NCBI RefSeq assembly: GCF_002086695.1
Contig: NZ_MVIH01000003.1
Coordinates: 248,001 to 312,000 of the forward strand
Reading direction: 5' to 3'
Source: Mycolicibacterium rhodesiae
GTDB taxonomy: Bacteria; Actinomycetota; Actinomycetes; Mycobacteriales; Mycobacteriaceae
DNA: 64,000 nucleotides
The position numbers and the translations under genes were made by a program. Below are positions 48,033-57,281 of this stretch, piece after piece. Numbering within the stretch: the first letter of the stretch is position 1; the number at the start of each line of letters is the position of its first letter. The notes under the pieces were generated by a model. That model had not been told where the DNA came from and ran no database searches. It saw nothing but the letters and a program-made list of their open reading frames with translations.

Positions 48033-48448
48033 GCGCTCGACGCTGCCTGGCCGCCGTACTGCTGGCCGTCCCGGCGGGGCTGAGCCTCGCCGCTCCGGCC
48101 GCTGCCACCCCCATCCCCGCTCCGCCGTACATCGACCATGTCACCTGGGTTGACTGGGGCGATCTGAAGAGCCTTCGGGTGTATCCCACCCCGGCCGGCC
48201 GTTCGGTGGCCGGTATGTTGCTCAAGCCGCAGACCGATATCGACGAAGCCTGGGGCGAGGTGCTGGCCCTGGCACCCGAGGCCGACCTACCCGGGATGCG
48301 GGCCCAGTTCGTCTGCCACTTCCGGTTCGCGGAGCTCGGTCAGCCCGGCAAGAGCAGCTGGAATCTGGAGCCATGGCGGCCGGTGGTCGACGACCAGACG
48401 ATGACCGAAGCCGGCTGCAATCCGGGCGGCCTGGAGGAGCCGTTCTGA
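48029..48448 (+). CDS. Secreted DUF2599-like protein (Rv0477-like) with probable CTG start
   Basis: 139 residues if translation starts at CTG 48029, which overlaps the preceding stop (CTGA). This gives a full signal peptide ([20 protein letters not shown], then AAPAAATP). No ATG, GTG or TTG lies in frame before GTG 48179, which would remove the signal peptide and half of the conserved domain. The mature part ([40 protein letters not shown]) resembles Rv0477 of M. tuberculosis. Two Cys may form a disulfide. Shares one base with the deoC start. Confidence 0.75.
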   Translation: MSARRCLAAVLLAVPAGLSLAAPAAATPIPAPPYIDHVTWVDWGDLKSLRVYPTPAGRSVAGMLLKPQTDIDEAWGEVLALAPEADLPGMRAQFVCHFRFAELGQPGKSSWNLEPWRPVVDDQTMTEAGCNPGGLEEPF

Positions 48449-49128
48449 TGCGGCGATCGCAGGTCGCCGCACTGGTCGACCACACACTGCTCAAGCCCGA
48501 GGCCACCGACGCCGATGTGATTGCGCTGGTCGACGAGGCCGTGGACCTGGGCGTGCTGGCGGTCTGTGTGTCCCCGTCGATGGTGTCCGACGCCGCAAAG
48601 GCCGCGAGCACGCACCCGGAGAGCCTTGTCATCGCCGCTGTCGCCGGGTTCCCATCAGGCAAGCACCTGCCTGCGATCAAGGCGCAGGAGGCTCGCGTGG
48701 CCGTCGACGACGGCGCCACCGAGATCGACATGGTCATCGACGTCGGGGCTGCCCTGGCCGGTGACATCGCGCAGGTGGCGGCCGACATCGCGACCGTCCG
48801 CTCCGCGGTGCCCGGTGCCGTCCTGAAGGTCATCGTCGAATCGGCCGCGCTGCTGAGCCTCGGGGACGAGAACACGCTTGTCGCGGTGTGCCGGGCCGCC
48901 GAAGAGTCCGGAGCCGACTTCGTCAAGACCTCGACGGGCTTTCATCCCGCCGGCGGTGCATCCGTGGTCGCGATCGAGATCATGGCGGCGACCGTCGAAG
49001 GTCGGCTCGGCGTCAAAGCCAGCGGTGGTATCCGCACGGCCGAGCATGCGATCGCGATGCTCGATGCGGGCGCGACCAGGCTGGGCTTGTCCGGGACGCG
49101 TGCCGTGCTCGACGGGTTGGCGGGCTAG
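48448..49128 (+). CDS. deoC: Deoxyribose-phosphate aldolase
   Basis: 226 residues; ATG 48448 overlaps the previous stop (TGATG). The Schiff-base lysine is K160 in [13 protein letters not shown], with VKASGGIR as the second conserved Lys region and [10 protein letters not shown] at the N-terminus. It cleaves 2-deoxyribose 5-phosphate to glyceraldehyde 3-phosphate and acetaldehyde, a link to the aldehyde dehydrogenase earlier in the window. Converges on the next gene with a 4-base overlap. Confidence 0.96.
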   Translation: MRRSQVAALVDHTLLKPEATDADVIALVDEAVDLGVLAVCVSPSMVSDAAKAASTHPESLVIAAVAGFPSGKHLPAIKAQEARVAVDDGATEIDMVIDVGAALAGDIAQVAADIATVRSAVPGAVLKVIVESAALLSLGDENTLVAVCRAAEESGADFVKTSTGFHPAGGASVVAIEIMAATVEGRLGVKASGGIRTAEHAIAMLDAGATRLGLSGTRAVLDGLAG

Positions 49129-50069
49129 ACCCCGGCGAAGCAGGGATCCTGCTGGCCGTTGGGGATGGTCGCGTTCTGGGTGACGAACTTGGCCGTGACA
49201 CCCTCGTCGGTGACCGCGACGCTGTCCGCGTGAATGCCCATCGGCAGGTTCTTCGTCAGCGTCGACATGAAGGCGTCCAACGCCGGCTGCACGGTTTCCC
49301 GCGGCAGCGTGAAGCCCAGGCCGGTCAGATTCACCACCTGAAGGGTGAGGCCGCCGTTGGCGATCGCGGGTTTGGTGGTGATGGAGCCCATCGCGCTCTG
49401 CAGCTCGATCGTGCCGTTCGACGGGCTGGTGCTCACGCCGCTGACCAGGCTGCCGAAGAACGGGATGGCGTTCTGCACGGTCTCCTTGATGCCGTCCTTG
49501 GTCCAGGCGATCGTGGCGTCCAGCGAACCCATCGTGCCGGCCGAGTTCGCGGTCTGGTTGATCCGGATGTCATCGAGCCACAGATCGAGCTTCATGCCCT
49601 TGGCCCCGCGAATCTGATTGCCCGCGGTTTGCACGTGGATGTCGCTGTAGTGCTTCGACAGGTGCTGGAGCAGGAAGGGCCGGGCCCCGAACGAGACATC
49701 GGCCTGGTCCTGCACCACACAGGAGACGGCCCGCGACACCACGGTGTCGGCCTCGTGGCGCACGTAGAGTTCGGTGCCCAGCAGGCCGGCGATCACCACG
49801 GCCACGACGATGACCAGCACCAGCACGATCGACAGCGGGTCGCGCAGGAAGCCCCGCTTACCCTCGTCCGGCTCCTCGCCGGGCGGCGGCGGCGGTGTCT
49901 GCGACGGCGGGGGCACATGCGGGATGTGCTGAGTCGGCGCGTCAGCGGGGCCGCCTGGTCGGGGGATGTACTCAGTGGGTGTGCCTTGACCCGGGGCGGC
50001 GGCCCATGCCGGCGTGGTCGGGTCGCCGGGGCCGACGGGATGATTGGGGCCCTGTGGCGGATTCGTCAC
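49125..50069 (-). CDS. DUF2993 (LmeA-like) membrane-anchored protein (Rv0479c-like)
   Basis: 314 residues, GTG start. The first ~70 residues are Pro-rich and cytoplasmic, one helix follows (~77-100, [21 protein letters not shown]), and the extracytoplasmic remainder is the DUF2993 lipid-binding fold ([40 protein letters not shown]). The relative LmeA affects lipomannan synthesis in mycobacteria; whether this paralogue does so is unknown. Start and stop overlap the neighbours by 4 bases each. Confidence 0.84.
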   Translation of the reverse strand: MTNPPQGPNHPVGPGDPTTPAWAAAPGQGTPTEYIPRPGGPADAPTQHIPHVPPPSQTPPPPPGEEPDEGKRGFLRDPLSIVLVLVIVVAVVIAGLLGTELYVRHEADTVVSRAVSCVVQDQADVSFGARPFLLQHLSKHYSDIHVQTAGNQIRGAKGMKLDLWLDDIRINQTANSAGTMGSLDATIAWTKDGIKETVQNAIPFFGSLVSGVSTSPSNGTIELQSAMGSITTKPAIANGGLTLQVVNLTGLGFTLPRETVQPALDAFMSTLTKNLPMGIHADSVAVTDEGVTAKFVTQNATIPNGQQDPCFAGV

Positions 50070-50887
50070 CTGGGCGATTCTGCCTTATCAATCTGAGCGA
50101 ACTCTGAGCGGTTACGCAGCACCGCGAGTGTTTCCCGGGTCGGCGCGACCCGATCGATGTCGATGTCGGTCACCAGGAGCTGCGGATCGTCGCCTGCCGC
50201 GGCGACCACCTCACCGAGCGGAGAGGCCACCACACTGCCCCCGACGCCGGTCGGCGCCTTCGTCGACGTCGCCAGTTCGTCGCCCGGGTAACCCTGGTCG
50301 ACGGCGGCGACAAAAGACTGCGAGTCCAGCGCGCGAGCGCGGGCCAGCAGGGTCCATTGGTCCAATTTGCCAGGACCGGCGCCCCACGAGGCGTGCACGG
50401 TGATCAGCTGCGCGCCACGATCGGCGAGCTCGGTGTAGAGCGCGGGGAACCGGACGTCGTAACAGAGGGTGAGTCCGACGCCGACACCGTCGACGGAGAT
50501 GACCACCGGCTCCCGGCCGGGGGCCACCGCGTCGGATTCAGCAAATCCGAACGCGTCGTACATGTGGATCTTGTGATAGTGCGCGTCGACGTCTGGTCCC
50601 GTCGCCAGGATCGTGTTGGTGACCCGGCCGTCGGGAGCGGGAGTGAACATGCCGACCAGCACGGTGATGCCCGCGCTGTGCGCGATGCGGCGTACCTCGT
50701 CGGCCCAGGGGCCGTCGAGCGGTTCGGCCACCGGAGCAAGCGGCACACCGAAGCGGCACATCGTGCCTTCGGGAAAGGCCACCAGCCGGGCACCGGCGTC
50801 GGCGGCGCGACGGGTGTAGTCCTCGACCAGTTTCAGGTTCACGGCCGGGTCGGTGTCCGACAGCAGCTGGGCCAGCGCAATCCGCAT
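50066..50887 (-). CDS. Carbon-nitrogen hydrolase (nitrilase superfamily amidase, Rv0480c-like)
   Basis: 273 residues. The Glu-Lys-Cys triad is visible: E40 in VAFPEGT, K106 in HYHKIHMYD, and C142 in LCYDVRFP. The family cleaves amides or nitriles; the closest known function is deaminated-glutathione or omega-amidase, but the substrate here is unproven. Its ATG overlaps the stop of no other gene; the DUF2993 gene overlaps its end. First or second in the minus-strand operon. Confidence 0.9.
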   Translation of the reverse strand: MRIALAQLLSDTDPAVNLKLVEDYTRRAADAGARLVAFPEGTMCRFGVPLAPVAEPLDGPWADEVRRIAHSAGITVLVGMFTPAPDGRVTNTILATGPDVDAHYHKIHMYDAFGFAESDAVAPGREPVVISVDGVGVGLTLCYDVRFPALYTELADRGAQLITVHASWGAGPGKLDQWTLLARARALDSQSFVAAVDQGYPGDELATSTKAPTGVGGSVVASPLGEVVAAAGDDPQLLVTDIDIDRVAPTRETLAVLRNRSEFAQIDKAESPR

Positions 50888-50891
50888 GCGG

Positions 50892-51656
50892 TCAGCCTAC
50901 GTCCGGTGCGACCGTCGACCATCCGACGGTGAGCACCGCATCGCGGACGCTGCGCCGTTGCGCCTCGATGGGGGCACCGGCCGCCCGAAGCTCCGCGAGC
51001 ATCGCACGCCAGCGATCACGCGGACCGAACACCGAATGCCCGGCTGCGCTCGCCCACGCGCGGTCCGCCGACGACAGCAGATCGTGGATCGGTTGTCCCG
51101 GAACATTGTGGTGGATAAGCACTTTCGGCAATCGCTCGGCCAAGTCTGACGGGCGGTCGATATGCCGGGGGTCGCACGCCAGGGTCAGGCTCACCGGACC
51201 GTCGCGGTCCAGCAGCACCCAGCAACAGCGCCGCCCGAGCTCGTCGCAGGTGCCGTCGAGGATCAGTCCGCCCGGCGCGAGTTGGGCTCGCATCTGCGCC
51301 CACGCCTGGTCCACCGCATCTTCGGGGTATTGCCGCAGCACGTTGAACGCCCGCACCAGAACCGGATGCAGGCCCGCGAGTTCGAATCCGCCCACCTTGA
51401 ACTCGACCCCGTCGACGTCGGGCACCACCCGTTGCGGGTCGATCTCCAACCCGACGACCCGCACATCGGGACGGACCGCACGAAGCCGTGCGGCCAATTC
51501 CAGTGTGGTGACCGGCAATCGGCCGTACCCCAGGTCGACGATCACCGGGGCGATGGCCGACTCCAGCGCCGCGCGCACCCGGGGGGAGTTGACCATCCAG
51601 CGATCGGCGCGCCGCAACCGGTTGGCGTTGGTGGTGCCGCGGGTGGGAACGCCCAC
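50892..51656 (-). CDS. Class I SAM-dependent methyltransferase-like protein
   Basis: 254 residues from GTG 51656. Motif I is VIVDLGYGRLPVTTLELA with Tyr in place of the usual second Gly, and acidic motif II is VVGLEIDPQR. The rest has the seven-strand pattern (GGLILDGTCDELGRRCCWVL). The altered motif I leaves catalytic activity uncertain. It has 4 bases to the amidohydrolase gene and 13 to the DUF2505 gene, so it is in the same operon. The substrate is unknown. Confidence 0.72.
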   Translation of the reverse strand: MGVPTRGTTNANRLRRADRWMVNSPRVRAALESAIAPVIVDLGYGRLPVTTLELAARLRAVRPDVRVVGLEIDPQRVVPDVDGVEFKVGGFELAGLHPVLVRAFNVLRQYPEDAVDQAWAQMRAQLAPGGLILDGTCDELGRRCCWVLLDRDGPVSLTLACDPRHIDRPSDLAERLPKVLIHHNVPGQPIHDLLSSADRAWASAAGHSVFGPRDRWRAMLAELRAAGAPIEAQRRSVRDAVLTVGWSTVAPDVG

Positions 51657-51669
51657 CGGCCGTGGTGGT

Positions 51670-52182
51670 CTAGTGATGGCTGGCGATCCAGTCGCGGGTG
51701 AAATCGCGTTCGTTGTCGAACAATCCGCGCAGACCGTCCAGCACCCATTTCTCGATCTTGCCGCCCACGAGTGGCACGTTGACCTTGCAGAGACTGCTCA
51801 ATCGCAGTTCGCTTCCCGCGGCGGTCTGTTGCAGCACGTAGGTGCCGTCGAAGTTCATCGGGGCTGCGGGTACCAATGCCCGGTAGTGCCCGTCGGCGGA
51901 GTTCTTCGCGGGGTCGAAGGGGGCGAAATGTTGTTCGCGGGTGATGGTGAGCCGCAACGGAACCACGGCGGCGATCATCGACGGCATATCGCGGCGCGAC
52001 ACGGTGTGGGTGAACACGATGTCGGTGCCGCCCGCGTCCGAGTGGAAATGCGTCATCTCTGAATCCGTGTGCTGCTGATGTTCGGCGACCAGGTCTTCCC
52101 AGTACTCGCGGCTGGTGAAGCTCTGGTAGAGCTCAGCGACGGGCTTGTCGAGCCCGATGACGTAGTCCATGCGGCGGGACAT
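51670..52182 (-). CDS. DUF2505 family protein, downstream copy
   Basis: 170 residues from ATG 52182 (MSRRMDYVIGLDKPVAELYQ). A START/SRPBCC-like fold that ends with the family pattern VPLVGGKIEKWVLDGL and DWIASHH. It shares with its upstream neighbour VPLVGGK-[IV]-E and a C-terminal W-I-A-x-x; both are tandem paralogues. Role unknown; the fold binds hydrophobic ligands in other families. Confidence 0.85.
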   Translation of the reverse strand: MSRRMDYVIGLDKPVAELYQSFTSREYWEDLVAEHQQHTDSEMTHFHSDAGGTDIVFTHTVSRRDMPSMIAAVVPLRLTITREQHFAPFDPAKNSADGHYRALVPAAPMNFDGTYVLQQTAAGSELRLSSLCKVNVPLVGGKIEKWVLDGLRGLFDNERDFTRDWIASHH

Positions 52183-52204
52183 GTGCCCAACGGTACCTGT
52201 GACG

Positions 52205-52711
52205 TCAGCTGTTCTCGGCGATCCACCTGGTGGTGAACTGCTGCTCGGCAATCAACAGGTCGACGAGTTGGTGGCCGATGAAGTTCTCCACCTTGCCGCC
52301 GACCAGGGGGATGCGAACCTCGACGGTCGCGCGAAAAGCCAAGTGCGCCTGCAACTCTGCCGGTGTCAGCTGAGCGCTTCCGGTCAACGACACCGGCGCT
52401 CCCGGGATGGAGCCGCTGACGCTGGCTTCGGCGGTGCCGTCGACCAGTCCGGTCCAGCTCTCCACCCGGCGAATTTCCAGATCGCCGTGGTGGAACTGGG
52501 TGACCACGGCAGGCAGCCGGTCAACTCTCAGCACCTGGGTGGTTGCCACGTCCACGCCCCCGTTGGCCGTCAAGCGGATTGAGTCGAGCGACGCGTGGTC
52601 GGCGCCGGAATCGGCCAAGCGCGCCAACCAGTACCGCTCGTCGCGCAAAGCCTGGTGCACTTGTTCGACGCTGCCCTCGTAGGCGGTGGCCATGTCGAAT
52701 GAGCGCGGCAT
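52205..52711 (-). CDS. DUF2505 family protein, upstream copy (Rv0481c-like)
   Basis: 168 residues from ATG 52711 (MPRSFDMATAYEGSVEQVHQ). Contains VRIPLVGGKVENFIGHQL and TTRWIAENS at the end. It starts 26 bases from the divergent murB, so they share a promoter region. Together with the next gene this is a tandem pair; M. tuberculosis has one such gene (Rv0481c) here. Confidence 0.85.
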   Translation of the reverse strand: MPRSFDMATAYEGSVEQVHQALRDERYWLARLADSGADHASLDSIRLTANGGVDVATTQVLRVDRLPAVVTQFHHGDLEIRRVESWTGLVDGTAEASVSGSIPGAPVSLTGSAQLTPAELQAHLAFRATVEVRIPLVGGKVENFIGHQLVDLLIAEQQFTTRWIAENS

Positions 52712-52737
52712 AGCTGGTGAGGCTACCGTTACGGGCC

Positions 52738-53805
52738 GTGGCAGCTGGGAACTCATACGGTGGCGCGGCGGTTGCCGAGAACGTGTCGCTGGCTCCGCTG
52801 ACCACCCTGCGGGTCGGTCCGGTCGCTCGTCGCCTCATCACCTGCACCACCAGCGAGCAGATCGTGGCGGCGTTGCGCAGCCTCGATGCCGACTCCGACG
52901 GGCAGGTTCTGGTGCTGGCCGGCGGTTCCAACGTGGTGATCGCCGACGACCTCACCGATGTGACCGTCGTGCTGCTGGCCAGCCGCACCATCAGCGTCGA
53001 GGGCGGGCTGCTTCGCGCCGACGCCGGCGCGGTCTGGGACGACGTGGTCATTGCCGCCGTCGCGGCCGGCCTGGGCGGACTGGAGTGCCTGTCGGGGATC
53101 CCCGGGTCGGCCGGAGCCACCCCGGTGCAGAACGTCGGTGCCTACGGCGTGGAGGTGGCCGACTATCTGACCCGTGTTCGGCTGCTGGACCGGAGAAGCT
53201 CGCTGGTCCGGTGGGTGGCCGCCGCGGACCTCGGTCTCGGCTACCGGCACAGCGATCTGAAGAACTCCTCCGACGCGGTGGTGCTGGAGGTGGAGTTCGG
53301 CCTGAACACGGACGGTCGTTCGGCGCCGCTGCGGTATGCCGAGCTCACGGCGGCGCTCGGCGTTTCCGCGGGGGAGCGGGCCGCACCAGCCGACGTGCGC
53401 CGGGCCGTGCTGGCGTTGCGCGCGCGCAAAGGCATGGTGCTCGACGCCGACGACCACGACACCTGGAGTGTCGGATCGTTCTTCACCAATCCCGTTGTCT
53501 CCGCCGAGCAATTCGAGGAACTGCAGGGCCGTTGGGACGGTCCGGTTCCGCACTACCCGGCCGACGACGGGGTGAAGCTGGCGGCCGCCTGGCTGGTCGA
53601 AAACGCCGGTTTCGGCAAGGGCTACCCCGGCCGCGACGACGCGCCGTGCCGGCTGTCGACCAAGCACGCGCTGGCGTTGACCAACCGCGGCGGTGCGACG
53701 ACCGCCGACGTGCTGGCGCTGGCGCGAACCGTCCGAGACGGTGTGCGTGACAGCTTCGGCATCACCCTGGTGCCGGAACCGGTGCTGGTCGGCTGTTCGC
53801 TGTAG
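52738..53805 (+). CDS. murB: UDP-N-acetylenolpyruvoylglucosamine reductase
   Basis: 355 residues from GTG 52738. The FAD-binding segment [12 protein letters not shown], the catalytic-region [21 protein letters not shown] and the Ser/Glu-bearing C-terminal [10 protein letters not shown] and [13 protein letters not shown] are all present. It makes UDP-MurNAc with NADPH in peptidoglycan synthesis, in the cytosol. Position matches Rv0482. Divergent from the DUF2505 pair. Confidence 0.95.
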   Translation: MAAGNSYGGAAVAENVSLAPLTTLRVGPVARRLITCTTSEQIVAALRSLDADSDGQVLVLAGGSNVVIADDLTDVTVVLLASRTISVEGGLLRADAGAVWDDVVIAAVAAGLGGLECLSGIPGSAGATPVQNVGAYGVEVADYLTRVRLLDRRSSLVRWVAAADLGLGYRHSDLKNSSDAVVLEVEFGLNTDGRSAPLRYAELTAALGVSAGERAAPADVRRAVLALRARKGMVLDADDHDTWSVGSFFTNPVVSAEQFEELQGRWDGPVPHYPADDGVKLAAAWLVENAGFGKGYPGRDDAPCRLSTKHALALTNRGGATTADVLALARTVRDGVRDSFGITLVPEPVLVGCSL

Positions 53806-53923
53806 CCACGCCCGCCGCCGGCCGCCAATATTTCGATAATTAACCCGCGCGACGAAAAATGCGGAGAATGGTGGGTGTCAGCCCGTCAACGGGTTTGCTT
53901 AGATCATCTACGGGGGATGTGAA

Positions 53924-54886
53924 ATGGCCACTGCCAGCACCAAAACTGTCAATCGCGGACGCAATCGCACACTGGGCGTCAAAACGTGGTTGGGCGCCGG
54001 GGCACTGACCCTCGGCGTCGGCGCCGCGCTGGCCGGCGCGACTGCTGTCGCTTCGGCCGACACCGGCGGCCATTCGGCCTCGAGTTCGGCCTCCTCGAGC
54101 TCGTCCACCAAATCTGACGCGGGGCCCAAGCGCACCGTGGCCGCCTCGGCCCGCACGGTCGCCAAGGTGACGACGGCTCCGTCGAGCGCGGCGGTCTCGA
54201 AGCCGGCCGCCAGCGCCAAGCCGGCCGCCAGAAGCAAGACCGCCACCGCCAATGCGAGCCTGCCGCCGATCAACCAGACCATCGACACTCCGTTCGGTCC
54301 GATCTCGTTCGTCGCGAACGTAACCGCCCCAACCCCGCCCGACAGCGGGGCGGTGGCGATCGACGTGACCGCGAAGACTCCGCTCGGCGGCGCCAAGTTC
54401 TCGATCGGCGGAACGTCGACGTTCACGGCAACGCCCACGCCGACCAGCACGACGGCGTTGACCGACGGGACCCTCCAACTGCCGCCCGCGGTGGCGTTCG
54501 CCGCCAGCGCGGCCGGGGCGTTCGTCGGCGCCGGGCTCAGCGCGGCCGACAGCCTGAACACCTTCGTCAACGCGGCACGCAGCGGGAACATCGTGGGGGC
54601 GTTCGTCGCCTGGGCGGCAGCCGCGCCGAAGTTCACGAACGCGCTGCTGTTCGGCACCAGCACCCTCGACCTGCCGATCCCGACCGGTGGAACCGGTCCG
54701 GCCATCGTGGCGCACATCCCCGTCGGCGGGTTCTTCTCGCCGGCTCGGTCGCTGTCGGTGACGTGGGACGAGTTCAGCACCGACCAGTCCGGCGTGACGA
54801 TCACGCTGGCCGCCGGTGACATCGTGTTTGCGGGATCGAAGTTCGGCGGCGCCGCACCGGCGTTCCTGGCGATCTTCGGGCTCTGA
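53924..54886 (+). CDS. Secreted Ala/Ser-rich protein of the same N-terminal plan as 1477 and 10492
   Basis: 320 residues; a ribosome binding site GGGGGA lies 8 bases upstream. Signal peptide at ~22-45 (ALTLGVGAALAGATAVASADT), then an Ser/Ala/Lys-rich linker to ~115 (SASSSASSSSS). The C-terminal ~200 residues are hydrophobic, Ala/Gly-rich, with FGPISFVANVTAPTPPDSGA and WDEFSTDQSGVTITLAAGD. It looks like an exported or surface protein, function unknown. No such gene stands between murB and lprQ in M. tuberculosis. Confidence 0.78.
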   Translation: MATASTKTVNRGRNRTLGVKTWLGAGALTLGVGAALAGATAVASADTGGHSASSSASSSSSTKSDAGPKRTVAASARTVAKVTTAPSSAAVSKPAASAKPAARSKTATANASLPPINQTIDTPFGPISFVANVTAPTPPDSGAVAIDVTAKTPLGGAKFSIGGTSTFTATPTPTSTTALTDGTLQLPPAVAFAASAAGAFVGAGLSAADSLNTFVNAARSGNIVGAFVAWAAAAPKFTNALLFGTSTLDLPIPTGGTGPAIVAHIPVGGFFSPARSLSVTWDEFSTDQSGVTITLAAGDIVFAGSKFGGAAPAFLAIFGL

Positions 54887-54961
54887 TCTCGGCGGGGTGG
54901 GGCGAAGCCCACACTGCGCCGATTGGCAGCCGGGCGGCTGGGTTCCGTATCTTGGATTGAC

Positions 54962-56353
54962 GTGAGCCCAGCCGACCGACCGCCGATCAACCGGCGACGC
55001 GCTTTGACAGCGCTGGCGGTCGGCGTTGCCGCGCCCAGCGCGCTCGCGGCCTGCATGAGCACGCCTGGCAAACAGGCTGCGAAGCAGGGACCCCCGCCCA
55101 AGGCGTCGCTGAACTTCACTCCGGCCGATGCTGCCAAGGATGTGCTGCCCACGACTCCGGTGAGCCTCGAGGTCAAAGACGGCTGGCTGCAGCACGTCGC
55201 GCTGACCAACGTCGACGGCAAGCCCGTGGCCGGCACGCTCAACCGCGACCGCACCGCCTTCACCGTCACCGAACCGCTGGGTTACGGCGCGTCCTACACC
55301 TGGACCGGTTCGGCGGTCGGACGCGATGGGCAGGCTGTGCCGATCGCTGCCGCGTTCACCACGATCAACCCCACCAAGCAGGTCAACGGGCAGTTCCAGC
55401 TGTCCGACGGGCAGACCGTCGGCGTTGCCGCGCCGATCATCCTGCAGTTCGACGCCGCGATCGACGACGAACACAAACCGGATGTCGAGAAAGCGCTGAC
55501 CGTCACCACCACGCCTCCCAATGAGGGCAGTTGGGCCTGGCTGCCCGACGAGGTGGGTGGCTCGCGGGTGCACTGGCGCACCAAGGAGTACTACCAACCG
55601 GGCACCAAGGTCCACGTCGACGCGCGGCTCTACGGGGTGAAGTTCGGCGACGACTCCTTCGGCGCGACGGACTCCACGCTGGACTTCGAGATCGGCCGTC
55701 GTCAGGTGGTCAAGGCCGACGCCACCTCGCACCGCATCCAGGTCATCACCGACGAGGGCGTGATCATGGACTTCCCGTGCAGCTACGGCGAAGCCGACCA
55801 GCCCCGCAACGTGACCCGCAGCGGCATCCACGTCGTCAGCGAGAAATACGCCGACTTCTACATGACCAACCTGGCAGCTGGATATTCGAATGTCCATGAG
55901 CGATGGGCGGTTCGGATCTCCAACAACGGCGAGTTCATCCACGCCAACCCGGCCAGCTCCGGGGCGCAGGGCAACACCAACGTCACCAACGGCTGCATCA
56001 ACCTGTCCACCGGCGACGCCGAGCAGTACTTCGGTACCGCCGTGTACGGCGACCCGGTCGAGGTGACCGGCACGTCGATCCAGTTGTCCTACGCCGACGG
56101 CGACATCTGGGACTGGGCCGTGGACTGGAACGAATGGAAGTCCATGTCGGCGCTGTCCGATACGCAGCCCGAGACCAGCATCCCGAGCAGCGCACCGGCC
56201 ACCCCGTCCGACGCCCCGACCCTGTCGGGCACGCCCACGACGACGACGCCGACAACGACGAGTTCGTCCTCGACGAGTTCGACCACCTCGACGACGAGTT
56301 CCACGTCGACGGCGACGGCGACGACGACCGGTTCGGCTACGTCCGGCGGTTGA
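54962..56353 (+). CDS. lprQ: L,D-transpeptidase lipoprotein (LprQ, Rv0483-like)
   Basis: 463 residues from GTG 54962. The signal sequence ends in the lipobox ALAAC. Two Ig-like regions precede the YkuD catalytic domain, with H327 (EFIHANP) and C345 ([12 protein letters not shown]) as the catalytic residues. It forms 3-3 cross-links in peptidoglycan outside the membrane, and resembles LdtMt5. The C-terminal ~60 residues are a Thr/Ser repeat ([14 protein letters not shown]), a low-complexity tail. Its end overlaps the SDR gene on the other strand by 17 bases. Confidence 0.93.
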   Translation: MSPADRPPINRRRALTALAVGVAAPSALAACMSTPGKQAAKQGPPPKASLNFTPADAAKDVLPTTPVSLEVKDGWLQHVALTNVDGKPVAGTLNRDRTAFTVTEPLGYGASYTWTGSAVGRDGQAVPIAAAFTTINPTKQVNGQFQLSDGQTVGVAAPIILQFDAAIDDEHKPDVEKALTVTTTPPNEGSWAWLPDEVGGSRVHWRTKEYYQPGTKVHVDARLYGVKFGDDSFGATDSTLDFEIGRRQVVKADATSHRIQVITDEGVIMDFPCSYGEADQPRNVTRSGIHVVSEKYADFYMTNLAAGYSNVHERWAVRISNNGEFIHANPASSGAQGNTNVTNGCINLSTGDAEQYFGTAVYGDPVEVTGTSIQLSYADGDIWDWAVDWNEWKSMSALSDTQPETSIPSSAPATPSDAPTLSGTPTTTTPTTTSSSSTSSTTSTTSSTSTATATTTGSATSGG

Positions 56354-57086
56354 ACCGGCTGGCGCTGGCCTGATCGCGGGGCCGCAGCACGATCTGGTCC
56401 AGGTTGACGTGCGACGGCCGCGACGCGACGAAGCCGATCACCTCGGCGACGTCGGCGGCGACCAGCGGGGTGATTCCCGAATAGACCGCGTCGGCGCGCT
56501 GTTCGTCGCCGCCGAAGCGCACCAGCGAGAACTCCGTCTCCACCGCCCCGGGTGCAATCTCGGTGAGCCGCACCGGTTTTCCGAGAAGTTCGCCGCGCAG
56601 AGTCCGGTGCAGAGCGCCTTGGGCGTGCTTGGCGGCGGTGTATCCGCCGCCGTTGTCGTAGACCTCGAGTGCGGCGATCGAGGTGACGGTGACGATCAGT
56701 CCGTCGCCGGAGTCGACGAGCTTGGGCAGTAGCGCCCGCGTCACCCGCAGTGTCCCGAGGACGTTGGTCTCCCACATCCAGCGCCAGTTGTCCAAATTCG
56801 CCTCGGCGATCGGTTCCAAGCCTTTGGCGCCGCCGGCATTGTTGACCAGGACATCCACCCGCGGCACGCTGTCGGCCAACGCGGCGACGGCGGCATCGTC
56901 TGTGACGTCGGCCACAATCGCCGTGCCGCCGATCTCGTCGGCCAGCCGTTCGATGCGATCGGCCCGGCGCGCTACCGCGACCACGTGAAAGCCAAGGGCG
57001 GCAAGAGTTTTGGAGGTCGCCTCGCCGATGCCGGAGCTCGCGCCGGTCACTACCGCTACACGGGAATGGGCGTCTGGAGTGATCAT
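56337..57086 (-). CDS. SDR family oxidoreductase (Rv0484c-like)
   Basis: 249 residues from ATG 57086 ([18 protein letters not shown]). [16 protein letters not shown] and the active-site YTAAKHAQ mark a classical SDR close to the YdfG/L-allo-threonine-type subgroup. The substrate is unknown. It is divergent from the polycysteine leader, and converges on lprQ. Confidence 0.9.
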   Translation of the reverse strand: MITPDAHSRVAVVTGASSGIGEATSKTLAALGFHVVAVARRADRIERLADEIGGTAIVADVTDDAAVAALADSVPRVDVLVNNAGGAKGLEPIAEANLDNWRWMWETNVLGTLRVTRALLPKLVDSGDGLIVTVTSIAALEVYDNGGGYTAAKHAQGALHRTLRGELLGKPVRLTEIAPGAVETEFSLVRFGGDEQRADAVYSGITPLVAADVAEVIGFVASRPSHVNLDQIVLRPRDQASASRFNRRT

Positions 57087-57109
57087 CGAACCAACTCTAG
57101 TAACTGTGC

Positions 57110-57115
57110 TAGGTT
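57110..57115 (+). promoter_or_regulatory. -10 box placing transcription start at the polycysteine leader GTG
   Basis: TAGGTT (TANNNT) ends 7 bases before the GTG at 57123, so the mRNA would begin at that start codon, as is known for leaderless short ORFs in mycobacteria. Confidence 0.5.
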
Positions 57116-57122
57116 CCCCAAC

Positions 57123-57197
57123 GTGATCCGGATCGGTCTGACCAGTTGTCTGGTCGCGCACACCGCGTGTTGTTGTCACGCGACCCGCTGCGCCTGA
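57123..57197 (+). CDS. 24-residue polycysteine leader peptide upstream of the ROK regulator and mshA
   Basis: A short ORF from GTG 57123 to TGA 57195-57197, encoding MIRIGLTSCLVAHTACCCHA then TRCA: five Cys in 24 residues, three in a row (codons at 57168, 57171, 57174). Polycysteine leaderless ORFs of this form act as cysteine-responsive attenuators in mycobacteria. Downstream is mshA, which starts mycothiol synthesis, a thiol that contains cysteine. It is too short for ordinary gene finding. The function is inferred, but the peptide composition is far from random. Confidence 0.75.
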   Translation: MIRIGLTSCLVAHTACCCHATRCA

Positions 57198-57274
57198 CTC
57201 GACCGGACTTTCTTCTCTCGTCCCGCTCACGTCGCCAGGTGTGGCATAGGCCCCCGCCTCCGACTCGAGAAGGA
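57164..57274 (+). promoter_or_regulatory. Probable cysteine-responsive attenuator ahead of the ROK regulator
   Basis: CGCGTG (57164-57169) pairs with CACGCG (57177-57182), placing the three Cys codons in a hairpin. Downstream, TTCTTCTC (57210-57217) is complementary to the ribosome binding site GAGAAGGA (57267-57274) with one G-U pair. A model: a ribosome stalled on Cys codons when cysteine is low changes folding and frees the binding site. Exact alternative structures were not computed. Confidence 0.5.
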
Positions 57275-57281
57275 CACCCCG

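Noticed and set aside
53840..55942. A 700-codon minus-strand frame opposite the secreted protein and lprQ
   Set aside because: It spans two genes, one of them well recognised, and has no motifs.
56190..56350. Repetitive ACG-rich DNA at the lprQ end as a mobile element
   Set aside because: It codes for a Thr/Ser-rich tail in frame and has no terminal repeats or transposase.
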